In this document: piece by piece, positions 1 to 9,898 of the stretch
How positions within the stretch are numbered: position 1 is the first letter of the stretch
How the letters are laid out: every line of letters begins with the position of its first letter
Origin: Cedecea colo
GTDB taxonomy: Bacteria; Pseudomonadota; Gammaproteobacteria; Enterobacterales; Enterobacteriaceae
Assembly (NCBI RefSeq): GCF_011808225.1
Contig: NZ_SOYS01000002.1
Coordinates: 62,001-126,000, forward strand
Length of the DNA stretch: 64,000 nt
Direction of reading: 5' to 3'
Program-made: the position numbers and the translations under genes
Notes under the pieces: model-generated
The model's database searches: none
Told to the model about the DNA's origin: nothing
What the model saw: only the letters and a program-made list of their open reading frames with translations

Positions 1-15
1 CTGTTTGTCAGCGAT

Positions 16-37
16 AAAAAACGCCGGCTTACCGGCG
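16..37 (-). terminator. Rho-independent terminator after fadD
   Basis: On the minus strand a 6-bp GC stem (CGCCGG/CCGGCG, loop of four bases) is followed directly by a run of six T. It lies about 30 bases after the fadD stop and would end that transcript before the next gene outside the window. Confidence 0.8.
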
Positions 38-64
38 GTCGGCGACTGACCCGAAGTTCAGGCG

Positions 65-1744
65 TTATTGTTGATCGGTCTTAGCTGCTTCGTCACGTAG
101 TTCTCGTCGTAAAATTTTTCCGACGTTAGATTTTGGCAGCGCTTCGCGGAACTCAATCAGTTTAGGCACTTTATAAGCGGTAAGGTGGCGGCGGCAGAAT
201 GTCACCAGCGATGCTTCGCTAAGCGCAGGATCTTTTTTGACCACGAAGATTTTCACCGTTTCACCGGATGCTCCGCCGGGCACTCCCACGGCGGCCACTT
301 CAAGCACGCCAGGATGCTGCATCACCACGTCTTCGATTTCGTTCGGGTAGACGTTAAAACCGGACACGAGGATCATATCTTTCTTGCGATCGACAATGCG
401 CATAAAGCCTTCTTCGTCCATCGTTGCGATATCGCCGGTGCGTAACCAGCCATCCTGCATAATTTCGTCAGTGGCATCCGGACGCTGCCAGTAACCCAGC
501 ATGACCTGCGGGCCTTTCACGCACAGCTCGCCCGGTTCGCCCGCTGGCGCTTCGTTACCTTCATCGTCGATAAGTTTCACTTCCGTAGAAGGCACCGGCA
601 GCCCAATGCTGCCGCTGTGATAATCGATATCGTGCGGGTTTGCGCTCACCAGTGGCGCGCATTCGGTCAGGCCGTAACCTTCAAGCAGATAACGCCCCGT
701 AAGTTTTTCCCAGCGCTCTGCCACCACGTGCTGCACCGGCATGCCGCCGCCTGCGGAAAGATGCAGGCTTGAGAAATCGAGCTGCTGGAACTCCTTATTA
801 TTCAGCAAGGCGTTAAACAAGGTGTTCACGCCGGTCATCGCCGTGAATTTGTATTTGCTCAGCTCTTTCACCAGGCCCGGAATATCACGCGGGTTGGTGA
901 TCAACAGGTTCTGGCCGCCCAGGTCGATAAACAACAGGCAGTTCATGGTCAGCGCGAAGATGTGATAAAGCGGTAACGCGGTTACTACCAGCTCTTTACG
1001 CTCGAACAGCAGCGGGCTGTAAGCCGCTCTCACCTGCTCCAGGTTTGCCAGCATGTTGCGATGGGTCAGCATTGCGCCTTTCGCGACGCCCGTTGTACCG
1101 CCGGTATATTGCAGGAATGCCAGATCGGTGCCAATGACTTCCGGTTTGATGTACTGCATCCGGTAGCCGTTGTGTAAGGCGCTACGGAAAGAGAGAGCGT
1201 CCGGCAGGTGATATTTTGGCACCAGGCGCTTGATATATTTGACGACAAAGTTAACTACCGTGCCTTTCGCCGCCGAGAGCTGATCGCCCATGCGGGTCAA
1301 AATGACGTGCTTAACCTGGGTTTTATCGACGATTTTTTCAAGGGTGTGGGCAAAGTTGGAGACAATGACGATAGCGCTTGCGCCGCTGTCGTTGAGCTGG
1401 TGTTCAAGCTCGCGCGGGGTATAGAGCGGGTTGACGTTAACCACCACCATCCCTGCGCGTAAAATACCGAACAGCGCTACCGGGTACTGCAGCAGATTTG
1501 GCATCATCAGCGCTACGCGATCGCCTTTTTGCAGGCCAAGCCCCTGTTGCAGATAAGCCGCAAAAGCACGACTGCGCTCTTCCAGCTTACGGAAAGTCAT
1601 TACTTCGCCCATATTTACGAACGCAGGCTGATCCGCGTAGCGCGTTGTCGCCTGCTCAAACATATCAACCAGGGATTGATAACGATCGGGATTAATCTCA
1701 GCCGCAACGTCGGCCGGGTAGCGGTTAAGCCAAACCTTCTTCAA
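65..1744 (-). CDS. fadD: Long-chain-fatty-acid--CoA ligase FadD
   Basis: Activates exogenous long-chain fatty acids to acyl-CoA with ATP at the inner face of the inner membrane, which is the entry step to beta-oxidation and coupled to uptake by FadL. The 559-residue product matches the roughly 560-residue enterobacterial FadD along its whole length. It shows the AMP-binding P-loop [12 protein letters not shown], the YGLTE motif, the TGD motif and the C-terminal DRKKDMI hinge and SNVGKILRR region. I chose the TTG at 1744 because AGGTG lies five bases upstream and the homologues begin here (LKKVWLNRY). An in-frame ATG at 1810 would add 22 unconserved residues. A FadR-like site lies upstream. 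Confidence 0.97.
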   Translation of the reverse strand: MKKVWLNRYPADVAAEINPDRYQSLVDMFEQATTRYADQPAFVNMGEVMTFRKLEERSRAFAAYLQQGLGLQKGDRVALMMPNLLQYPVALFGILRAGMVVVNVNPLYTPRELEHQLNDSGASAIVIVSNFAHTLEKIVDKTQVKHVILTRMGDQLSAAKGTVVNFVVKYIKRLVPKYHLPDALSFRSALHNGYRMQYIKPEVIGTDLAFLQYTGGTTGVAKGAMLTHRNMLANLEQVRAAYSPLLFERKELVVTALPLYHIFALTMNCLLFIDLGGQNLLITNPRDIPGLVKELSKYKFTAMTGVNTLFNALLNNKEFQQLDFSSLHLSAGGGMPVQHVVAERWEKLTGRYLLEGYGLTECAPLVSANPHDIDYHSGSIGLPVPSTEVKLIDDEGNEAPAGEPGELCVKGPQVMLGYWQRPDATDEIMQDGWLRTGDIATMDEEGFMRIVDRKKDMILVSGFNVYPNEIEDVVMQHPGVLEVAAVGVPGGASGETVKIFVVKKDPALSEASLVTFCRRHLTAYKVPKLIEFREALPKSNVGKILRRELRDEAAKTDQQ

Positions 1745-1816
1745 GGATTCACCTCTGAATTTATTATTTTCCGTCATCACAACCCCAATTAACATACACG
1801 CTGTTAACATAATATT

Positions 1817-1833
1817 AACTCAGCGTACCAGTT
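1817..1833. promoter_or_regulatory. Candidate FadR operator upstream of fadD
   Basis: Read on the minus strand, AACTGGTACGCTGAGTT resembles the FadR consensus (AGCTGGTCCGAYNTGTT), especially in its CTGGT half. It lies about 75 bases upstream of the fadD TTG. fadD is a known FadR-repressed gene in E. coli. The match is imperfect and the assignment is an inference from position. Confidence 0.4.
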
Positions 1834-1948
1834 TATTAATTCGCCTCATTTAAGGTTGCGAAGCGCATCACTAATTTTTTTTATTCCGTCCTGGAAATAA
1901 ATAAACAGCGGACCAGCCGCTGTTTAAAATTTATTAAAAAACAAAAAG

Positions 1949-2545
1949 TTACTCGGTTACGATGGTCTGCACCTGTGCAGGGCCTGGATTATACCAGCCG
2001 GCTGTGCCCCACATGCCATAATGGCCGCGGTACGGATAAGCTCCGCCCCAGAACCAGGGATCGATGGGCTGCGGCGGCATCATAACCTGCTGCGTAACGT
2101 GCCAGCGCTTGTAACCGTTGACCTGCATCAGCATAAATTTATATGGCGTTTCGCCAACCTTGCCATCCACGGTACCTGTAATCGGCCCGACGACCGTCAC
2201 CAGCTGACCACGGAAATCGACCGGGTCAAGAAAACCGTTCACGTCGGCATAAATGCGTCCTTTCGAAGGTTCGCCCAGCTGCGGACGAGCGCCTTCATCC
2301 AGGCTCACCGTCGCGATTTCCAGACGGGTTTTACCTTGCCGGTTGTCGATATTAACCACCCGCCCGCCAAAACGCGCTTCCTGACCAACGTACAGTTCAG
2401 GCGCGCCCATCACCTGCACCAGATTCTGTTGAGGCGTCGCGCTGGTGCCCTTGATGGCATCCGGCACCGTCACACAGCCGCTCAGCAGTAGCGTGGCGAC
2501 GAGAGCCAATAAGCCACCGTACTTCCTGACATTACAATCTGCCAT
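1949..2545 (-). CDS. yeaY: Slp-family outer-membrane lipoprotein YeaY
   Basis: A 198-residue lipoprotein related to the starvation lipoprotein Slp. A lipobox LLSGC with Cys24 follows a hydrophobic segment, so it should be acylated and sorted to the outer membrane. The core ([36 protein letters not shown]) matches E. coli YeaY (about 193 aa). The tail is rich in Tyr, Gly, Trp and Pro and differs from E. coli. The E. coli gene is a sigma-E regulon member. Its precise function is unknown. It lies between fadD and tsaB on the same strand. Confidence 0.93.
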   Translation of the reverse strand: MADCNVRKYGGLLALVATLLLSGCVTVPDAIKGTSATPQQNLVQVMGAPELYVGQEARFGGRVVNIDNRQGKTRLEIATVSLDEGARPQLGEPSKGRIYADVNGFLDPVDFRGQLVTVVGPITGTVDGKVGETPYKFMLMQVNGYKRWHVTQQVMMPPQPIDPWFWGGAYPYRGHYGMWGTAGWYNPGPAQVQTIVTE

Positions 2546-2591
2546 ACCCCATCTCCTTATACCGCGTTACGCGCCCTGGTAACGCTGAGTA

Positions 2592-3287
2592 TCACTCTTT
2601 GCCGGGAAGTTTCTTCCATGTCACTTCGTTACGCAGATAGACCGGCTCCGCATGTTCAACCGCCACGGTGCGTTTTGCATTAAATGCCTGAATCGCCAGC
2701 GGCAACATATCTTCAGCCGTGGGAAGGGTAATCTGCCCGTCACGCACAGCTACGCTGCCGTTGCTCGCCATCTCAGGCCACGCCTGCCAGCCGGTGCCGA
2801 CCGTAGCCCAGTCGCCGTTAAGCTGCTTCAACCGTTCGGCAACCGCCTCCGGCTTTAATACCGCTTCGGTTTCTTCGCCGTGCCATACGCCCTGCTCGTC
2901 ACGCTGGTATTCGGCCCAGTAGACTTCGCCCATGCGTGCATCAATAGCGGCCAGCACGCGCGTTGCGCCAGTCAAACGCCAGGCGCCCTGGGCCATCATC
3001 GCAAGCGTTGAAACGCCGATCATCGGCAGTTCAGCGCCCAGAGCCAGCCCCTGCGCAATACCAATACCAATACGCACGCCGGTGAAACTTCCCGGCCCTC
3101 GCCCGTAAGCGAGTGCGTTAAGCTCAGACAAGGAAAGGCCGCCCTGGTTCAGGATGTCCCGCACCAGAGGCAAAATACGCTGGGTATGTTCGCGCGGGCA
3201 GAGTTCGAAATGGGCACGGGCTGTGCCGTCGTTATACAGGGCAACCGAACAGGCTTCTGTCGCGGTATCGATGGCTAAAATTCGCAT
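2592..3287 (-). CDS. tsaB: tRNA threonylcarbamoyladenosine biosynthesis protein TsaB
   Basis: TsaB is the scaffold partner of TsaD and TsaE in the complex that transfers threonylcarbamoyl to A37 of ANN-decoding tRNAs (t6A), an essential modification. The 231-residue product has the ASKHA-type start [17 protein letters not shown], the HTQRILP segment and the [13 protein letters not shown] motif. The ATG at 3287 gives the family length and the conserved N-terminus. An upstream in-frame start at 3335 would add 16 unconserved residues. It runs in the same direction as yoaA, 84 bases downstream of it. Confidence 0.96.
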   Translation of the reverse strand: MRILAIDTATEACSVALYNDGTARAHFELCPREHTQRILPLVRDILNQGGLSLSELNALAYGRGPGSFTGVRIGIGIAQGLALGAELPMIGVSTLAMMAQGAWRLTGATRVLAAIDARMGEVYWAEYQRDEQGVWHGEETEAVLKPEAVAERLKQLNGDWATVGTGWQAWPEMASNGSVAVRDGQITLPTAEDMLPLAIQAFNAKRTVAVEHAEPVYLRNEVTWKKLPGKE

Positions 3288-3370
3288 GGACTGGCCAACC
3301 TCTGGCGAGAATCTAAGGTAAAAAAACAAGGTCAAAAATCGGCGCGCATCATACCATAGCCTGGCACAAA

Positions 3371-5281
3371 TTACTGCGTCGGTGGGGAGTGAAGGAACTC
3401 GACTGCCCGCTTTATGTCCCGCGTGCGCGGCGTGGGCGGCAGGCTGTTCAGGAATACCGCGCCATAGGGACGCATCACCAGACGGTTGTCGCAGATAACC
3501 AGCACGCCCCGGTCATCCACGTCGCGGATCAGGCGACCGACGCCCTGTTTTAGGGTGATAACCGCATCGGGAAGCTGTACGTCATCAAACGGATCTCCGC
3601 CGCGAATGCGGCAGTCTTCCATGCGCGCTTTAAGCAGCGGATCATCCGGGGAGGTAAACGGCAGCTTGTCGATAATCACCAGCGACAGCGCATCGCCGCG
3701 TACGTCCACCCCTTCCCAGAAACTGCTGGTTGCCACCAGCAAGGCGTTCCCGGCGCTGACAAACTGTTCCAGCAACTGACCTTTGCTGGTTTCCCCCTGC
3801 AATAAAACAGGTAACGTCATGCTGGCCCTGAACTGCCCGGCCAGTTCGCGCATCATAGAATGCGAGGTGCAGAGCATGAAGCAACGCCCGTTGTTGGCTT
3901 CAATCAGCGGCTGGAGCATTTTTGCTAAATGACGGGCGGCATGGGGCTGATTCGGCGTAGGCAAACCGCGCGGCACGCATAAAAGCGCCTGAGTGGCGTA
4001 ATCAAACGGGCTCGCCAGCAGCAGCGTTTCCGCATTATCGATGCCTAAACGGTCGGTGAAGTGGCTAAGCCTATCGTTCACCGAAAGCGTTGCCGAGGTG
4101 AAAATCCACGTGCCGGCCTTCTGGGCAATAACTTCTTTGAATTTATCGGCAACGGAAAGCGGCGTTAGCGCCAGCGTGAAATGACGCGAGTTGCACTCAT
4201 ACCAGTAGCTATAGCCCGGCTGGTCAACGTCTTTCAGGCGTTTGATACGGCTGCGGTAAATTACCGCTCGCTCAAATGCGGCATCCAGTAGTGCGGAACG
4301 GCCAAGCGAAAGCTTAGCCACGTCATAACAAAGCTCCAGCGCATCATCGAGCAGTAACAACGCGCGCTGGATAGCTGGCTGAGCAAGCAGTTCGCGCAGA
4401 TTGCCACGATAGCCCGGATCGCCAAGCTGCAGGCGAAAATCCTGCGTGCTTTGCGCCAGGCGGTCGGCGCTTTTCTGTAACTGCTGGGCATCGCGCACTT
4501 CGGTGCGATAGGCAATAGAAATGTCTTTCGCCAGATCCAAAAGTTGACGGCTTGAGACCGACTGGCCGAAATACTGGCTGGCGATATCCGGGATCTGGTG
4601 CGCTTCATCGAAGATCATCACTTCGGCTTCCGGAATAAGCTCCGCAAAGCCGCTCTCTTTGACCACCATATCGGCAAGAAACAGGTGATGGTTAACCACC
4701 ACCACGTCCGCATCCATCGCCTTTTTACGCGCTTTGACGACGAAGCAGTCTTTATACAGCGGGCAATCCTGACCAAGACAGTTATCGTTGGTGCTGGTTA
4801 CCAGCGGCCAGACGGTAGAGTCTTCCGCCACGTTAACGCAGGTGCTGATATCGCCATCGACGGCTTCGATGGCCCAGCTACGAAGCTGTATCACTTCGCT
4901 TAACGTTTGCACCGGCAAATCTCCGCCCGCCAGCGCCTGCTGTTCAAGGCGTTCCAGGCAGAGGTAGTTTGAGCGGCCTTTCAGTAGCGCAAGACGCCCT
5001 TTAAAATCAAGGGCCTTCGCCACGGTAGGTAAGTCGCGGGAATAAAGCTGATCCTGAAGCGCTTTGGAGCCGGTGGAGATAATGACTTTTTTACCGGAGC
5101 GCAGGGCAGGCGCGAGATAGGCGTAGGTTTTCCCTGTACCGGTTCCCGCTTCAACCACTAATTCACGCCCATCGGTAATAGCTTTGCTGACGGCCTGCGC
5201 CATTTCGCGCTGTGGCTCACGCGGTTTAAAACCTGGTATCGCCAGAGCGAGCTGACCGTCTGCTGCAAAATCGTCCGTCAC
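3371..5281 (-). CDS. yoaA: ATP-dependent Fe-S DNA helicase YoaA (XPD/DinG family)
   Basis: A 5'-to-3' superfamily 2 helicase of 636 residues related to DinG and XPD. In E. coli it works with the HolC clamp-loader subunit in repair of stalled replication forks. The Walker A sequence [15 protein letters not shown] is near the N-terminus. Four cysteines (YLC at about 107, then DNC, QDC, KDC near 168-179) fit the iron-sulphur cluster ligands. The DEAH box is present in [10 protein letters not shown], and the C-terminal motifs SFWEGVD and QGVGRLIR are intact. It is full length. Confidence 0.95.
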   Translation of the reverse strand: MTDDFAADGQLALAIPGFKPREPQREMAQAVSKAITDGRELVVEAGTGTGKTYAYLAPALRSGKKVIISTGSKALQDQLYSRDLPTVAKALDFKGRLALLKGRSNYLCLERLEQQALAGGDLPVQTLSEVIQLRSWAIEAVDGDISTCVNVAEDSTVWPLVTSTNDNCLGQDCPLYKDCFVVKARKKAMDADVVVVNHHLFLADMVVKESGFAELIPEAEVMIFDEAHQIPDIASQYFGQSVSSRQLLDLAKDISIAYRTEVRDAQQLQKSADRLAQSTQDFRLQLGDPGYRGNLRELLAQPAIQRALLLLDDALELCYDVAKLSLGRSALLDAAFERAVIYRSRIKRLKDVDQPGYSYWYECNSRHFTLALTPLSVADKFKEVIAQKAGTWIFTSATLSVNDRLSHFTDRLGIDNAETLLLASPFDYATQALLCVPRGLPTPNQPHAARHLAKMLQPLIEANNGRCFMLCTSHSMMRELAGQFRASMTLPVLLQGETSKGQLLEQFVSAGNALLVATSSFWEGVDVRGDALSLVIIDKLPFTSPDDPLLKARMEDCRIRGGDPFDDVQLPDAVITLKQGVGRLIRDVDDRGVLVICDNRLVMRPYGAVFLNSLPPTPRTRDIKRAVEFLHSPPTQ

Positions 5282-5409
5282 ATTACCCCCTGGATTTGTG
5301 CCCGCGATTATGTCAGCCCTGACGTGGTTAATCCAGCAAGCAGGTGGAAGCGAGCCTGCGATTATGGCAGTCTGTTGGCAAAAATAAGTCCGTTGATAAG
5401 GAATAAGTC

Positions 5410-5754
5410 ATGAGTATTGTGCGTATCAAACCTGAAGCGCGTATGTCCGATGCGGTTATCCATAACCAGGTACTTTATTACACCGGCGTGCCGGAAAACC
5501 TGGATGCGGACGCCTACGAACAGACCGCTAATACCCTGGCGCAAATCGATGCGTTGCTAGAAGAGTTGGGCAGCGATAAAACACGCATTCTGGACGCCAC
5601 CCTCTTTTTACCCGACGCGGCTGACTTTGCGGCGATGAACAAAGCCTGGGATGAGTGGGTTGTGGCAGGCCAGGCGCCCGTACGCTGCACCGTACAGGCG
5701 AAGCTGATGAATCCGCGTTACAAGATTGAGATTAAAATTATCGCGGCGGTGTGA
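5410..5754 (+). CDS. yoaB: RidA/YjgF-family protein YoaB
   Basis: A 114-residue member of the RidA (Rid) family of enamine/imine deaminases that quench reactive 2-aminoacrylate-type intermediates. It has the family pattern of an early YYTGVPEN segment and the C-terminal APVRCTVQAKLMNPRYKIEI with the Arg used for carboxylate binding. An AAGGA ribosome binding site sits seven bases before the ATG. It is divergent from yoaA with about 128 bases between them, the same arrangement as in E. coli. The in vivo substrate of YoaB is not established. Confidence 0.93.
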   Translation: MSIVRIKPEARMSDAVIHNQVLYYTGVPENLDADAYEQTANTLAQIDALLEELGSDKTRILDATLFLPDAADFAAMNKAWDEWVVAGQAPVRCTVQAKLMNPRYKIEIKIIAAV

Positions 5755-5846
5755 GCGTGCTCCCCGGGGCGACCCTGAGGTGCGGCGTCCCTCCGGGAAC
5801 CTGGCTCAGGTTTCCTCTGATAATAAGCTGAAGAGCAAACTTTATA

Positions 5847-5880
5847 GGGTGGCCAAGCGTTAGCGTTAGCGTCATCCACC
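5847..5880. repeat. REP-like imperfect palindrome between yoaB and yoaH
   Basis: GGGTGG and CCACC arms flank a GCGTTAGCG core, giving an imperfect stem-loop of the REP/PU type between two convergent genes. It probably protects or ends one of the converging transcripts. A larger imperfect pairing (CCTGAG ... CTCAGG) precedes it in the 5770-5815 stretch. No close second copy was seen in the window. Confidence 0.45.
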
Positions 5881-5887
5881 GTAAAAG

Positions 5888-6130
5888 TTAATCGTCCTCC
5901 TGATCGCTGTCGGGGCCGTGGCCGTAATCCGGCTGCTCTTCAGGCGTCTGCTCTTCTTCATCATCTTCAAAACGAGCAACTATCATGTCGCCGGTATGCG
6001 TGGCGCGGATCTCTGCCGCAACGACGGTGATGGCTTCTCCGCTACTCATACCCTGCGCCATAAGCTCCTGAATACGCTCCACGGCCTGCTGCTGCTGCGC
6101 ATGGGACAGTGCTGGTAAACCTGAAATCAT
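5888..6130 (-). CDS. yoaH: UPF0181 family protein YoaH with acidic C-terminal extension
   Basis: A small soluble protein of unknown function. The first 58 residues ([19 protein letters not shown] to VARFEDDEE) align with the 59-residue E. coli YoaH, including the [13 protein letters not shown] signature. The following 21 residues are an added tail with 11 Asp or Glu, so this copy is 80 aa. It is divergent from pabB, the standard arrangement. Function cannot be deduced. Confidence 0.9.
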   Translation of the reverse strand: MISGLPALSHAQQQQAVERIQELMAQGMSSGEAITVVAAEIRATHTGDMIVARFEDDEEEQTPEEQPDYGHGPDSDQEDD

Positions 6131-6240
6131 CGTAGGCTCCTGTTACATTGCTGGATGTTAATTATATTTCATGCCGCATCAGTTGATGCCTGAAAGTCGT
6201 TTTTGTGGCAGGCTGGCGGCTTTTGTTGCAGGTTGTGGTT

Positions 6241-7602
6241 ATGACGTCGCAAACTCCCGCTTTTCGCACCCTTCCCTGGCAGCCAGACGCTGTTCAACAC
6301 TATTTTGCCGCCCTTGCCGATGAGCCGTGGGCGATGCTGCTGCATTCGGGTTTTGCCGATCATCCGCATAACCGTTTTGATATTCTGGTCGCCCAACCTC
6401 GCGCCACGCTGGTTACCCGAGGTCCGCAAACAACCTGCACGGTCAACGGCGTCACGTCAGAGCATCCCGACGATCCGCTGGCTTTACTGCAACAGACTTT
6501 GGACAGTTTTGGGCTGAGGCCGCAAACGAGTCCGGATTTACCGTTTTCAGGCGGTGCGCTGGGGCTGTTTGGCTACGACCTGGGCCGCCATTTTGAAAAA
6601 ATCCCACGTCTGGCGCAAGCCTCCGCACACACGCCGGATATGGCCGTGGGGATTTATGACTGGGCGCTGATTGCCGATCATCATCAACAGCGGGTAACGC
6701 TGCTGAGCTGGGGCGATATTTTAGCACGCTTAGACTGGCTGAAATCGCTGTCTGCTCCGGTTCGTGAACCGTTCCGCCTGACGAGTTCATGGCAATCCAA
6801 CATGACGCGCGAGCAGTATGGACGTAATTTCCGCCAGGTACAGGAATATCTTCTCAGCGGCGATTGTTATCAGGTTAATCTTGCCCAGCGCTTCAGCGCT
6901 TCCTACGCCGGGGACGAGTGGCAGGCGTTCAACAAGCTGAACGCCGCCAACCGCGCGCCCTTTAGCGCTTTTATCCGTCTGCCGGACAGCGCGATTTTAA
7001 GCCTTTCCCCGGAACGTTTCATTTTGCTGGCAGGTAAAAAGATCCAGACTCGCCCGATTAAAGGCACGTTGCCGCGTCTTGCTGACCCGCATGAAGATGC
7101 GAAACAGGCCGGGAAACTTGCCGGTTCCCCTAAAGATCGCGCTGAAAATCTGATGATTGTCGATCTGCTGCGCAACGATATTGGCCGGGTAGCGGTTCCC
7201 GGCAGTGTGCGCGTACCGGAGCTGTTTGTGGTTGAGCCGTTCCCGGCTGTGCATCACCTCGTCAGCACTATTACGGCCGAGCTTCCTGAATCGTTGCGGG
7301 CAACGGACTTGCTGCGCGCCTGTTTCCCCGGCGGATCTATAACCGGCGCGCCAAAAGTCAGAGCGATGGAAATCATCGAAGAACTGGAGCCGCAACGGCG
7401 CAATGCATGGTGTGGAAGCATCGGCTATATCAGCTTTTGCGGCAACATGGATACCAGCATTACCATCCGCACCATCATCGCAGAGAGCGGCAAACTGTAT
7501 TGCTCCGCAGGCGGTGGTATCGTTGCCGACAGCACTGAGACGGCTGAATATCAGGAAACTTTTGATAAAGTTAACCGTATCCTTCCTCTCCTGGAGAACT
7601 GA
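6241..7602 (+). CDS. pabB: Aminodeoxychorismate synthase component I PabB
   Basis: Converts chorismate with ammonia supplied by PabA into 4-amino-4-deoxychorismate, the precursor of p-aminobenzoate and folate. The C-terminal chorismate-binding domain has the PIKGTLPR lysine motif, DRAENLMIVDLLRNDIGRV, the FPGGSITGAPK signature and GGGIVADS. The ATG at 6241 gives 453 residues, equal to E. coli PabB. An upstream in-frame ATG at 6205 would add 12 residues and lacks homology. nudL follows three bases after the stop, so the two are probably co-transcribed. Confidence 0.96.
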   Translation: MTSQTPAFRTLPWQPDAVQHYFAALADEPWAMLLHSGFADHPHNRFDILVAQPRATLVTRGPQTTCTVNGVTSEHPDDPLALLQQTLDSFGLRPQTSPDLPFSGGALGLFGYDLGRHFEKIPRLAQASAHTPDMAVGIYDWALIADHHQQRVTLLSWGDILARLDWLKSLSAPVREPFRLTSSWQSNMTREQYGRNFRQVQEYLLSGDCYQVNLAQRFSASYAGDEWQAFNKLNAANRAPFSAFIRLPDSAILSLSPERFILLAGKKIQTRPIKGTLPRLADPHEDAKQAGKLAGSPKDRAENLMIVDLLRNDIGRVAVPGSVRVPELFVVEPFPAVHHLVSTITAELPESLRATDLLRACFPGGSITGAPKVRAMEIIEELEPQRRNAWCGSIGYISFCGNMDTSITIRTIIAESGKLYCSAGGGIVADSTETAEYQETFDKVNRILPLLEN

Positions 7603-7605
7603 TGC

Positions 7606-8193
7606 ATGTCCGGCCCGTCCCTGACGCTGAACGACTTTTTATCGCGCTTCCAGATGTTACGGCCATCCAGCGCGCGCCTGAGCAACCTGAGCAATAATAA
7701 ACGCCAGGCCGCCGTGCTGGTGCCGATTGTACGCCGTCCGCAGCCAGGCCTGCTTCTGACGCAGCGTTCGCCGCTGCTTCGCAAGCATCCCGGCCAGGTT
7801 GCTTTCCCCGGCGGAGCCGTGGATAGTTCGGACGCCTCGCTTATCGCCGCGGCCCTGCGCGAGGCGCATGAAGAGGTCGCCATTCCGCCCGACTCAGTGG
7901 AAGTTATCGGTATTCTGCCGCCGGTAGACAGCGTGACGGGTTTTCAGGTCACGCCCGTTGTCGGCATCATTCCGGCGAACCTGCCTTATCACGCATGCGA
8001 AGACGAAGTCTCCGCCGTGTTTGAAATGCCGCTAATGGAAGCGCTAAGCCTTGGCCGCTATCATCCGCTGGATATCCATCGTCGTGGCAACGCCCACCGC
8101 GTCTGGCTTTCCTGGTATCAACACTATTTCGTCTGGGGAATGACCGCAGGCATTATCCGCGAGCTGGCTTTACAGACAGGTGTGGAACCTTGA
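7606..8193 (+). CDS. nudL: Nudix CoA pyrophosphatase NudL
   Basis: A 195-residue Nudix hydrolase predicted to cleave CoA and CoA derivatives to 4'-phosphopantetheine and ADP. The Nudix box runs from [19 protein letters not shown] through HEEVAIP, with the REAHEEV core that binds the divalent metal. The UPF0035 motif [21 protein letters not shown] lies just before it. It begins three bases after the pabB stop and probably translates from the same mRNA. It is slightly longer than the 192-residue E. coli protein. Confidence 0.94.
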   Translation: MSGPSLTLNDFLSRFQMLRPSSARLSNLSNNKRQAAVLVPIVRRPQPGLLLTQRSPLLRKHPGQVAFPGGAVDSSDASLIAAALREAHEEVAIPPDSVEVIGILPPVDSVTGFQVTPVVGIIPANLPYHACEDEVSAVFEMPLMEALSLGRYHPLDIHRRGNAHRVWLSWYQHYFVWGMTAGIIRELALQTGVEP

Positions 8194-8242
8194 TCACCCT
8201 TTAATTCTACCAAAGAGGCTATATTTAGCAGAGAGTCTTGCT

Positions 8243-8329
8243 ATGAAACGGCTGATATTAGGTGTTTTATCATTAATCATTAGTTTAATTCATGTGAATA
8301 GTTTACTCAGCGCATCAATAAATTTTTAA
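8243..8329 (+). CDS. Possible 28-residue hydrophobic peptide
   Basis: A 28-codon frame starting MKRLILGVLSLIISLIH lies between nudL and sdaA. It reads as a single membrane-spanning helix with a positively charged N-terminus, typical of enterobacterial small membrane proteins. A GAGAG stretch eight bases before the ATG is a weak ribosome binding site. The frame stops 64 bases before sdaA, so it could also act as a leader peptide. I do not recognise it. Translation is unproven. Confidence 0.4.
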   Translation: MKRLILGVLSLIISLIHVNSLLSASINF

Positions 8330-8393
8330 ACTAGTGACCAGCTATTTTTTAGCATCATATTTTACGAACGCGGTGCCTCAGAGGAGTTTTAAC

Positions 8394-9758
8394 GTGATTA
8401 GCATATTCGACATGTTCAAAGTCGGCATTGGGCCATCCAGCTCCCATACCGTCGGGCCGATGAAAGCCGGTAAGCAGTTTGTCGACTCGCTAGTTGAACA
8501 AGGACTGCTTGAGAGCACCACGCGTATTGCTGTGGATGTCTACGGTTCCCTGTCCTTAACGGGTAAAGGTCACCACACGGATATCGCCATTATTATGGGC
8601 CTTGCGGGCAACCAGCCGGATAACGTGGATATCGACGCTATTCCGGGGTTTATCCGCGACGTTGAAGCGCGTGACCGTTTATGGCTGGCGCAGGGTCGTC
8701 ATGAAGTCGACTTCCCGCAAGACAACGGCATGCGTTTTAGCCGCGATAACCTGCCGCTGCATGAAAATGGCATGACAATCCACGCTTATAGCGGCGACAA
8801 AGAGATCTACACCAAAACCTACTATTCTATCGGCGGCGGTTTTATCGTTGATGAAGAGCATTTTGGCAAAGATGCCGTCGATGAAATCGTCGTGCCTTAC
8901 TCGTTCAACTCGGCGCAGGAAATGCTACAGCACTGCAAAGATACCGGCATGTCCCTCTCAGGCGTGATCATGCAGAACGAACTGGCCCTGCATAGCCGCA
9001 AAGAAATTGAAGCGTATTTCGCCAACGTATGGAGCACCATGCGCGCCTGTATCGACCGCGGCGTGAATACCGAAGGCGTGCTGCCTGGTCCGCTTCGCGT
9101 GCCGCGTCGCGCCTCCGCGCTGCGTCGTATGCTGGTTTCCAGCGACAAACTCTCTAACGATCCGATGAACGTGGTGGACTGGGTCAATATGTTCGCTCTG
9201 GCGGTTAACGAAGAGAATGCCGCTGGCGGACGCGTGGTTACAGCGCCAACTAACGGCGCCTGCGGTATCGTTCCGGCCGTGCTTGCCTATTACGATCATT
9301 TTATCGAATCGGTCAGCCCGGATACCTATATTCGTTACTTCCTGGCTTCGGGCGCTATTGGCGCGTTGTATAAAATGAACGCTTCTATTTCTGGCGCTGA
9401 AGTTGGCTGCCAGGGTGAAGTGGGCGTGGCCTGCTCGATGGCCGCCGCTGGTCTTGCCGAGATTCTGGGCGCAAGCCCGGAGCAGGTTTGCGTCGCCGCA
9501 GAAATCGGCATGGAACATAACCTTGGTCTGACCTGCGACCCGGTTGCAGGCCAGGTACAGGTGCCGTGTATCGAACGTAACGCGATTGCATCAGTAAAAG
9601 CGATTAACGCTACCCGCATGGCGATGCGCCGTACCAGCGAACCTCGTGTTTCTCTCGATAAGGTTATCGAGACGATGTACGAAACAGGCAAGGATATGAA
9701 TGCTAAATACCGCGAAACCTCGCGCGGCGGCCTGGCCATAAAAGTCCAGTGCGACTGA
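8394..9758 (+). CDS. sdaA: L-serine ammonia-lyase SdaA
   Basis: Deaminates L-serine to pyruvate with a 4Fe-4S cluster, used in serine catabolism. The 454-residue protein has the SSSHTVGPM signature in the N-terminal beta domain and the cysteines that ligate the cluster in TNGACG, VGCQGEVGVACS and GLTCDPVAG. The GTG at 8394 is chosen because GAGGAG lies seven bases upstream and the enterobacterial proteins start (V/M)ISxFDMFKVG. An upstream in-frame ATG at 8334 has no conserved sequence. A strong terminator follows. Confidence 0.97.
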   Translation: MISIFDMFKVGIGPSSSHTVGPMKAGKQFVDSLVEQGLLESTTRIAVDVYGSLSLTGKGHHTDIAIIMGLAGNQPDNVDIDAIPGFIRDVEARDRLWLAQGRHEVDFPQDNGMRFSRDNLPLHENGMTIHAYSGDKEIYTKTYYSIGGGFIVDEEHFGKDAVDEIVVPYSFNSAQEMLQHCKDTGMSLSGVIMQNELALHSRKEIEAYFANVWSTMRACIDRGVNTEGVLPGPLRVPRRASALRRMLVSSDKLSNDPMNVVDWVNMFALAVNEENAAGGRVVTAPTNGACGIVPAVLAYYDHFIESVSPDTYIRYFLASGAIGALYKMNASISGAEVGCQGEVGVACSMAAAGLAEILGASPEQVCVAAEIGMEHNLGLTCDPVAGQVQVPCIERNAIASVKAINATRMAMRRTSEPRVSLDKVIETMYETGKDMNAKYRETSRGGLAIKVQCD

Positions 9759-9764
9759 TTTATG

Positions 9765-9791
9765 ACGGCGCCTTCTCCGGCGCCGTTTTTT
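9765..9791 (+). terminator. Rho-independent terminator of sdaA
   Basis: An 8-bp perfect stem (ACGGCGCC/GGCGCCGT) with a six-base loop is followed by a run of T beginning seven bases after the sdaA stop. Confidence 0.9.
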
Positions 9792-9898
9792 ACCTGCAAG
9801 AAACCCATCTCTTTCTCGTTGTAACCTCATTCCCCCACTACACTTTTAATGTTCTGCGTGCCGCTTCCGGTCGCAGTGCTGAGCAAAGGTGACCAGGG

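Noticed and set aside
185..1792. Open frames antisense to fadD
   Set aside because: They overlap a full-length conserved gene, have no homologue I recognise and no convincing ribosome binding sites.
8958..9518. Long frame antisense to sdaA
   Set aside because: A by-product of codon bias in sdaA; no start context or recognisable domain.
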